This document shows, piece after piece, positions 58,918 to 64,000 of a stretch of DNA of 64,000 bases. The translations under genes and the position numbers were made by a program. The stretch covers positions 55,335 to 119,334 of the forward strand of contig NZ_VDMR01000005.1 in the NCBI RefSeq assembly GCF_006346315.1. Direction: 5' to 3'. How positions within the stretch are numbered: the first letter of the stretch is position 1; each line of letters starts with the position of its first letter. This DNA is from Nocardioides litoris (GTDB lineage Bacteria > Actinomycetota > Actinomycetes > Propionibacteriales > Nocardioidaceae). The notes under the pieces were generated by a model. That model searched no databases. It was not told where the DNA came from and worked only from the letters and a program-made list of their open reading frames with translations.

Positions 58918-60336
58918 GTGACCGTCCCCAACGTCCTCGCCACCCGGTACGCCGGCGCCGACCTGGCCGAGATCTGGTCGCCGGAGCACAAGATCGTCCT
59001 CGAGCGGCGGCTGTGGATCGCGGTGCTGAAGGCCCAGCGCGACCTCGGCATCGAGGTGCCCGACGGGGTCGTCGAGGCCTACGAGGACGTCGTGGAGAAG
59101 GTCGACCTCGCCTCCATCGCGGCCCGGGAGCGGGTCACCCGCCACGACGTGAAGGCGCGCATCGAGGAGTTCGGTGCGCTGGCCGGGCACGAGCACGTGC
59201 ACAAGGGCATGACCAGCCGCGACCTCACCGAGAACGTCGAGCAGCTGCAGCTCAAGCAGTCGCTGGAGCTGCTGCGCGACCGGGCCGTGGCCGCCCTGGC
59301 CCGCCTCGCGCGGCTCGCCGCCGAGCACGAGACCACCGTGATGGCCGGCCGCTCCCACAACGTCGCCGCCCAGGCCACGACCCTCGGCAAGCGGTTCGCC
59401 ACCGTGGCCGACGAGCTGATGATCGGCGTCGAGCGCCTCGAGGAGCTGCTCGCCCGCTACCCGCTGCGCGGCATCAAGGGCCCGATGGGCACCGCCCAGG
59501 ACATGCTCGACCTGCTCGACGGCGACGCCACCAAGCTCGAGGAGCTCGAGCAGCGCGTGGCCGCCCACCTCGGGTTCGACCGCGTGCTGACCAGCGTCGG
59601 CCAGGTCTACCCCCGCAGCCTCGACTTCGACGTGCTCTCCGCCGTCGTCCAGCTCGTCGCGGCGCCGTCCAACCTGGCCACCACCGTCCGGCTGATGGCC
59701 GGCAACGAGATCGTCACCGAGGGGTTCAAGGAGGGGCAGGTCGGCTCCTCCGCCATGCCCCACAAGATGAACACCCGCTCCTGCGAGCGCGTGAACGGCC
59801 TCGCCGTCGTCACCCGCGGCTACCTCTCGATGGTCGGCGAGCTCGCCGGCGACCAGTGGAACGAGGGCGACGTGTCCTGCTCGGTCGTGCGCCGGGTCGC
59901 GCTGCCCGACGCCTTCTTCGCTGCCGACGGGCTGTTCCAGACCTTCCTGACGGTGCTCGACGAGTTCGGCGCGTTCCCGGCCGTCATCCAGCGCGAGCTC
60001 GACCGCTACCTGCCGTTCCTGGCCACGACGAAGGTGCTCATGGCCGCGGTGCGCAACGGCGTCGGCCGCGAGACCGCCCACGAGGCGATCAAGGAGGCCG
60101 CCGTCGGCACCGCCCTGGCCATGCGGCAGGGCCAGGCCGACAACGACGTCTTCGCCAAGCTCGCCGCCGACGAGCGCCTCGGCCTCACCGCCGAGCAGCT
60201 CGCCGGCCTCGTCGCCGACCCGATCACCTTCACCGGTGCCGCCGTCGCGCAGACCCAGTCCGTGGTCCGGCGCGTCGAGGAGCTCACGGCCCGGCACCCC
60301 GGCGCGGCGGCGTACGTGCCGGGCGCGATCCTGTAG
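58918..60336 (+). CDS. purB: Adenylosuccinate lyase
   Basis: 472 residues from GTG 58918 (an ATG at 58909 is in frame but sits on the GGGAGG ribosome site). Removes fumarate from SAICAR and from adenylosuccinate, serving both IMP synthesis and the PurA branch to AMP. The fumarase/aspartase superfamily signature GSSAMPHKMNTRSCE (about residue 277) holds the catalytic Ser loop; GMTSRDLTENVEQLQL and MAGRSHNVAAQATT supply the other active-site His and Ser/Thr. Normal length. Downstream of purD by 114 bases that contain the inverted repeat. Confidence 0.96.
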   Translation: MTVPNVLATRYAGADLAEIWSPEHKIVLERRLWIAVLKAQRDLGIEVPDGVVEAYEDVVEKVDLASIAARERVTRHDVKARIEEFGALAGHEHVHKGMTSRDLTENVEQLQLKQSLELLRDRAVAALARLARLAAEHETTVMAGRSHNVAAQATTLGKRFATVADELMIGVERLEELLARYPLRGIKGPMGTAQDMLDLLDGDATKLEELEQRVAAHLGFDRVLTSVGQVYPRSLDFDVLSAVVQLVAAPSNLATTVRLMAGNEIVTEGFKEGQVGSSAMPHKMNTRSCERVNGLAVVTRGYLSMVGELAGDQWNEGDVSCSVVRRVALPDAFFAADGLFQTFLTVLDEFGAFPAVIQRELDRYLPFLATTKVLMAAVRNGVGRETAHEAIKEAAVGTALAMRQGQADNDVFAKLAADERLGLTAEQLAGLVADPITFTGAAVAQTQSVVRRVEELTARHPGAAAYVPGAIL

Positions 60337-60439
60337 CCCGCCCCGTCGGTCGTCCGGCCCGGCGTGACCCAGGACTCACCCCGGGCGGACGACCGGGCCG
60401 GGCCTCGCCGGCGGCCGGCGCGACCGCGACCATGGAGGC

Positions 60440-61024
60440 ATGAGCGCGCCCGTCACCGTCGCCATCACCCGGCAGCTCCCGCCCGGCCACGAGCCCGAGA
60501 TGATGAGCTGGCTCAACGCGGGCATCGGGCTGGCGGAGAAGTTCCCCGGCTTCCTGGGCGCGGGGTGGGTGCGCTCCGAGGCGGGCTCGGAGGAGTGGCA
60601 CATGCTCTACCGGTTCGCCGACCAGGCCTCGTTGGAGCAGTGGGAGCACAGCCCGCAGCGCCAGTGGTGGCGCTCCGCGGCCGCCGGGCTCGGCGTGGTC
60701 GAGGCGCGGGTGGAGAAGCGCACCGGCATCGAGGGCTGGTTCGACGTGCCGCAGTCGACGGTGCTCGAGTCGGGGGCGGCCACGCCGGTGCCGGCGGCCC
60801 CGCCGCGGTGGAAGCAGGCCACCACGATCTTCGTCGTCTTCTTCCCGCTCAGCGTGCTGACCAACTGGCTCGGCCGGCTCTACCTCGCCGACGTGCCGCT
60901 GCCGCTGCGGGTGCTGGTCACCGTGCTGGTGATGACCCCGCTGATGACCTACGTGCTGCTGCCGTGGATCACCCGGCAGCTGCAGTGGTGGCTGCAGGGC
61001 CAGCCGCCGCCCTGGCGCCGCTGA
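60440..61024 (+). CDS. ABM-domain protein with C-terminal membrane helices
   Basis: 194 residues. An N-terminal ABM (dimeric alpha-beta barrel) domain (residues 3-100: VTVAITRQLPPGHEPEMMSW, then GFLGAGWVRSEAGSEEWHML) is followed by two TM helices (about 115-135 and 148-170). This ABM plus membrane layout occurs in actinobacterial and proteobacterial proteins of unknown role. GGAGG lies only one base before the ATG, so initiation must rely on another feature. Ends ten bases before the convergent MFS gene stop. Confidence 0.8.
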   Translation: MSAPVTVAITRQLPPGHEPEMMSWLNAGIGLAEKFPGFLGAGWVRSEAGSEEWHMLYRFADQASLEQWEHSPQRQWWRSAAAGLGVVEARVEKRTGIEGWFDVPQSTVLESGAATPVPAAPPRWKQATTIFVVFFPLSVLTNWLGRLYLADVPLPLRVLVTVLVMTPLMTYVLLPWITRQLQWWLQGQPPPWRR

Positions 61025-61033
61025 CCGGGCCGG

Positions 61034-62524
61034 TCACCGCTCGGCGGCGGCCGCGTGCCGGTGCTCGGCGGTCGGCTCCGCCCGTGCCCCGCGTACGGCG
61101 ACGACGACCGCCACGGCCAGCGCGGCGGCCAGCACCACGAGGGCGGTGAGCAGGGAGGCCCGCAGGCCGGCGACCTGGAAGACCGTCACCAGCAGCGCGG
61201 CGCCCAGGGCCGAGCCGATGCGCTGGCCGGTCTGCACGGCCCCGCCGGCCGCGCCGCCCATCCGCGGCGGCACGTCGGCCAGGGTGAGGGTCAGGTTGGG
61301 GGAGACGACCGCGCCGCCGCCGAGGCCGGCCACGAGCAGCACCGGCAGCAGAGCCCAGACCAGCGCGTCGCCCTCGCGCCCGGGCGCCAGCAGGGCGAGC
61401 AGGCCCACCCCGACGCCCATGACGACGAGCGCGGCGACCGTCAGCGGCCGCCCGATCGTGGTCACCACCCGCCCCGCGAGCGGGGCCGAGACCGCCGACC
61501 CGACCGCGAACGGCGTCAGCAGGAGCCCGGCGTGCAGGGCGGAGTAGTCGAGGTCGTCCTGCAGCCAGACCGAGAGCACGAGCAGGATGCCGGTGAACCC
61601 GGTGAAGTACAGCGTGCCGACGGCCAGCCCGCCGGCGTACCCGGGGGTGCGGCGCAGCAGCGCCACGTCGAGGAGCGGGGCGTGGTGGGTGCGCTGGAGG
61701 CGGTGCTCCCAGCGCACGAACGCCGCCGCGAAGACCGGGACGCCGACCAGGAGCACCAGCGGCAGCCGCTGGCCGCCCTCGAGGGAGACGATGGGGTAGA
61801 GCAGGCAGAGCACGGCCAGGCCGAGGAGCAGCGCGCCGACCACGTCGATGCGGTCGCGCGGGGAGTCGGCTGCCTCGGGGTCGCGGCCGGGCACCAGGCG
61901 CAGCACGCCGACCATGGCGACGAGCCCGATCGGCACGTTGACCAGGAACAGCCAGCGCCAGCCGTCGTCGCCGCCCGCAACGGCGATGATGCCGCCGCCG
62001 AGGACGGGCCCGGTGGCCGAGGCCAGGGAGACCACGAACCCGAAGAGCCCGAACGCCCGGCCGCGCTCGGCGCCGGTGAACAGCTGCTGGATGAGGCCGG
62101 AGTTCTGCGGGGTGAGCAGGCCGGCCGAGGCGCCCTGGAGCAGCCGGGCCACGACGACCGTCTCGGCCGTCGGGGCCAGCCCGACCGCGGCGCTGGAGAC
62201 GATGAACGCCGCCAGGCCGACCACCATCAGCCGCCGCCGTCCGAACGCGTCCCCCAGCCGGCCGCCCGCGACGAGGGTGAGCCCGAAGGTCAGGGCGTAG
62301 CCGGAGACGACCCACTGGATCGTGGAGGAGGAGGTCTCGAGGCCGCGCTGCATCGACGGCACCGCGACGTTGACGATCGTGACGTCGAGCAGCGACATGA
62401 AGCCGACGACGAGGGAGACGCCGAGGATGTGCCAGCGGCGTGGGTCGGGCGCGCCGTCGTCGTCCGGCCCGGCGCTCCCTCCCACCAGGCCAGCCTGCCC
62501 ACGACGCACGACGGCGCGGACCAC
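61034..62524 (-). CDS. DHA2-family (14-TM) MFS drug efflux transporter
   Basis: 496 residues. Fourteen TM helices expected. LLDVTIVNVAVPSM in helix 1 (motif D1), AGGRLGDAFGRRRLMVVGL (motif A loop between helices 2 and 3) and GPVLGGGIIA (motif C, antiporter signature in helix 5) place it in the DHA2 drug:proton antiporter family, such as EmrB/QacA-like exporters. GTG 62524 gives a 30-residue hydrophilic lead; a later in-frame GTG at about 62482 is possible. Same strand as, and 49 bases downstream of, the fasciclin gene. No regulator is adjacent. Confidence 0.9.
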   Translation of the reverse strand: MVRAVVRRGQAGLVGGSAGPDDDGAPDPRRWHILGVSLVVGFMSLLDVTIVNVAVPSMQRGLETSSSTIQWVVSGYALTFGLTLVAGGRLGDAFGRRRLMVVGLAAFIVSSAAVGLAPTAETVVVARLLQGASAGLLTPQNSGLIQQLFTGAERGRAFGLFGFVVSLASATGPVLGGGIIAVAGGDDGWRWLFLVNVPIGLVAMVGVLRLVPGRDPEAADSPRDRIDVVGALLLGLAVLCLLYPIVSLEGGQRLPLVLLVGVPVFAAAFVRWEHRLQRTHHAPLLDVALLRRTPGYAGGLAVGTLYFTGFTGILLVLSVWLQDDLDYSALHAGLLLTPFAVGSAVSAPLAGRVVTTIGRPLTVAALVVMGVGVGLLALLAPGREGDALVWALLPVLLVAGLGGGAVVSPNLTLTLADVPPRMGGAAGGAVQTGQRIGSALGAALLVTVFQVAGLRASLLTALVVLAAALAVAVVVAVRGARAEPTAEHRHAAAAER

Positions 62525-62573
62525 CCGCAGGTGGCCCGCGCCGTGCGCCGGGCGAGGGTCGCCCAGGTGCAGG

Positions 62574-63224
62574 TCAGAGGTCGATCGGGCGCAGCACCCG
62601 GTCGATGCCGTGGGCGACCTGCTTGTTGCCCCGGTTGATGTCGAGCAGCGGGGCGACGACGCGCGGGTCGCGGTCGTCCTTGTCGAGGTCGGCCAGGCGG
62701 ATGGTGGGCCGCGGGCGGACGCCGACGGGCAGGCCGGCGGCGGTGTCGACGTCGGCGCGCTGCTTGGCGGCGGCGATGACCTTGGGCGAGGTCAGCGTCT
62801 TCCCGGCCACCACGTGGTAGAGCAGGATCGTCTCGAGGGTGTCGACGTCACCGGCGGCGGCCGCGACGCGCTGGAAGACGACCTTCTCGCGGTGCGGGCC
62901 CTTGCCGGTGAGGTCCTTGACCAAGGCGCGGAACGCACCGTCGGTCGGCAGGAACACCGTCAGCCGGGTCTTGCCGTCGGCGACCGCGGCCAGCGGGCTG
63001 TCGGGCTTGGCCTTGAGCACGGCGCGGATCGCGCGGTCGGCGATGTCGAAGTCCTGCGCGTTGCGGTCGAAGCGGTTGCCGTCGGCGGCCAGCACCTTCG
63101 CGAGCGGCTTGTTGCCCTGCGTGCCCGGGGCAGCCTGGGCGGACGGAGCCGCGGCGAGGGCCGAGACGGCCATCGCGGCGGTGGCGACGACGGCGGCGAG
63201 GCGGGCGGGAGCGCGGTAGCGCAT
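62574..63224 (-). CDS. Secreted fasciclin (FAS1) domain protein
   Basis: 216 residues. A signal peptide ends in PSAQA (about residue 31). One FAS1 domain follows with the H1 box LTVFLPTDGAFRAL, then ILLYHVVAGKTL and the H2-like VAHGIDRVLRPI at the C-terminus. FAS1 proteins mediate adhesion or bind polysaccharide outside the cell. No anchor is seen. ATG 63224 has AGAGGA upstream. A 15-base palindrome lies about 90 bases upstream of the start. Confidence 0.9.
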   Translation of the reverse strand: MRYRAPARLAAVVATAAMAVSALAAAPSAQAAPGTQGNKPLAKVLAADGNRFDRNAQDFDIADRAIRAVLKAKPDSPLAAVADGKTRLTVFLPTDGAFRALVKDLTGKGPHREKVVFQRVAAAAGDVDTLETILLYHVVAGKTLTSPKVIAAAKQRADVDTAAGLPVGVRPRPTIRLADLDKDDRDPRVVAPLLDINRGNKQVAHGIDRVLRPIDL

Positions 63225-63313
63225 GGGGGTTGTCCTCTCGTCAGGCGCGGGCGCCCGGTGCGCCCGCGTCGAGGGGGGTTCGGCGTCACCCGCGCGGGCG
63301 GATTGGACGGGTT

Positions 63314-63328
63314 GTGGAAGTTTTCCAC
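63314..63328. promoter_or_regulatory. Palindrome upstream of fasciclin gene
   Basis: GTGGAA-GTT-TTCCAC, with another CTGTGGAAC at 63344-63352. It is a possible operator for the opposite-strand fasciclin gene. It resembles half of a DnaA box but is not enough for an origin. Confidence 0.3.
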
Positions 63329-63410
63329 CGATTCGTGCACAGGCTGTGGAACACGGGGGTCCGGGGCCTGTTCGTCAAATCGGTCGGGGCGGTCCGGCGT
63401 CCCGGTTCCG

Positions 63411-63451
63411 CGGTCTCGAGACAGGCGCCAGGGTGCCTTCCTCGACCACCG
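63411..63451. repeat. REP-like palindrome, single copy
   Basis: GGTCTCGAGACAGGCGCC at one end and CTTCCTCGACCACCG at the other, inner GGCGCC/GGTGCC stem. Same family as 14841, 18298 and 40364. Confidence 0.8.
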
Positions 63452-63503
63452 TGTGGTGCGGTCGGGCAGCGCCGTCAGACCGCGCGAGGAGTGGCGCAGC
63501 GGC

Positions 63504-64000
63504 AGGTGCAGCGACCCGTCGAACGGGGGCACGGGCGCCCAGCCCCGGGTCGACCGGGCCGCAGGGCGCACGGAGCGGAGGGTGGTGCAGGGCGTCGGAC
63601 CCCGCGCCGTGCCAGGCCGGCGGCAGCGTGGGGCGTGGTGCGCGGGGGCGGCGCGGCGTCAGGTGGAGCGATTCGACTGGACGGGGGCGCAGGCGCCCGG
63701 GCCCCGGGTCGACCGGGCCACACGGCGCACGGAGCGGAGCCTGGCGCAGCGCGTCGGACCCCGCGCCTTGCCTGGCCGGCGGCAGCGTGGGGCGTGGTGC
63801 GCGGGGGCGGCGCGGCGTCAGGTGGAGCGACTCGACTGGACGGGGGCGCAGGCGCCCGGGCCCCGGGTCGACCGGGCCACACGGCGCACGGAGCGGAGCC
63901 TGGCGCAGCGCGTCGGACCCCGCGCCTTGCCTGGCCGGCGGCAGCGTGGGGCGTGGTGCGCGGGGGCGGCGCGGCGTCAGGTGGAGCGACCCATCGACGG
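63504..64000. repeat. 159-bp tandem repeat running off the window
   Basis: Units beginning AGGTGSAGCGA start at 63504, 63661, 63820 and 63979. Units two and three are exactly 159 bases long and nearly identical; the first is 157 and more diverged. Each contains GGGTCGACCGGGCC and GGCGGCAGCGTGGGGCG. A multiple of three, so an open frame persists on the minus strand, but its product would be a Pro/Arg/Ala-only 53-residue repeat. No gene is otherwise seen from 63225 to the end. Confidence 0.88.

Noticed and set aside
63300..63360. TTGTGGAAG / TTTTCCACC / CTGTGGAAC cluster as DnaA boxes of an origin
   Set aside because: None matches TTGTCCACA closely, only three occur, the region is not AT-rich, and dnaA/dnaN are not nearby.
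63475..63882. Repeat-containing protein on the minus strand in the 159-bp array
   Set aside because: Only Pro, Arg, Ala and Ser in quantity, no start signal, and the first unit is 157 bases, which breaks the period; more likely non-coding.

Overview
The window is one contiguous stretch of a very GC-rich actinobacterial chromosome. Indicators are heavy GTG start usage, many leaderless starts, 4-base start/stop overlaps, an HspR-type heat-shock operon, a DUF222/HNH protein, DUF3151 beside fbaA and SigE-family ECF sigma factors. A Nocardioides-like member of the Nocardioidaceae is the best guess, from general gene content only. No rRNA, tRNA, CRISPR array or prophage was seen.

Layout. 1-4.8 kb: two lipoproteins (CapA-like, M28 peptidase), an Asp/Glu racemase divergent from a LysR regulator, small membrane proteins, a chimeric GNAT/LysR pseudogene and the intact GNAT. 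4.9-9.3 kb: dnaK-grpE-dnaJ-hspR, with a SigR/SigH-type promoter and a HAIR operator. 9.4-11.3 kb: HNH protein and a small secreted protein. 11.6-16.8 kb: a lipid-linked sugar / surface glycan locus (GT2, GtrA, two large membrane proteins). 16.9-21.9 kb: DUF445, an amino-acid permease coupled to a double UspA protein, and an Abi-alpha-like protein. 21.9-25.65 kb: a 3.7 kb composite-transposon-like unit with an exact 8-bp target duplication, an intact ISL3-family copy, a truncated second right end, and cargo (ABM monooxygenase plus GlxA/AraC-type regulator). 25.7-29.4 kb: a broken sigma factor, then a GH65 / beta-phosphoglucomutase operon. 29.5-33.3 kb: DUF2510 protein, an unusual REC-PAS-kinase with a membrane partner, and a membrane protein. 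33.4-36.2 kb: clpB, with the same SigR plus HAIR logic and the same terminal hairpin as the dnaK operon. 36.2-40.8 kb: membrane protein, secreted lamin-tail protein, and an array of REP-like palindromes. 40.8-48.6 kb: aminotransferase, pyrE, DedA, SpoU methyltransferase, sigma/anti-sigma pair, fbaA-DUF3151, and an AbiEi-like gene bracketed by two related nested hairpins. 48.7-60.3 kb: class I lysyl-tRNA synthetase, lipid kinase, purA, two Ser/Thr kinases with FG-GAP sensor domains, purD and purB. 60.4-64 kb: ABM-domain membrane protein, DHA2 efflux pump, fasciclin protein, and a 159-bp tandem repeat running off the right edge.

Working together: dnaK-grpE-dnaJ-hspR and clpB form one visible regulon (same operator type, same alternative-sigma promoter, same terminal hairpin). 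purA, purD and purB supply AMP synthesis steps. GH65 and beta-PGM would split an alpha-linked disaccharide and feed the glucose 1-phosphate into glycolysis. The permease and UspA protein are translationally coupled. The mobile unit is the clearest recently acquired segment.
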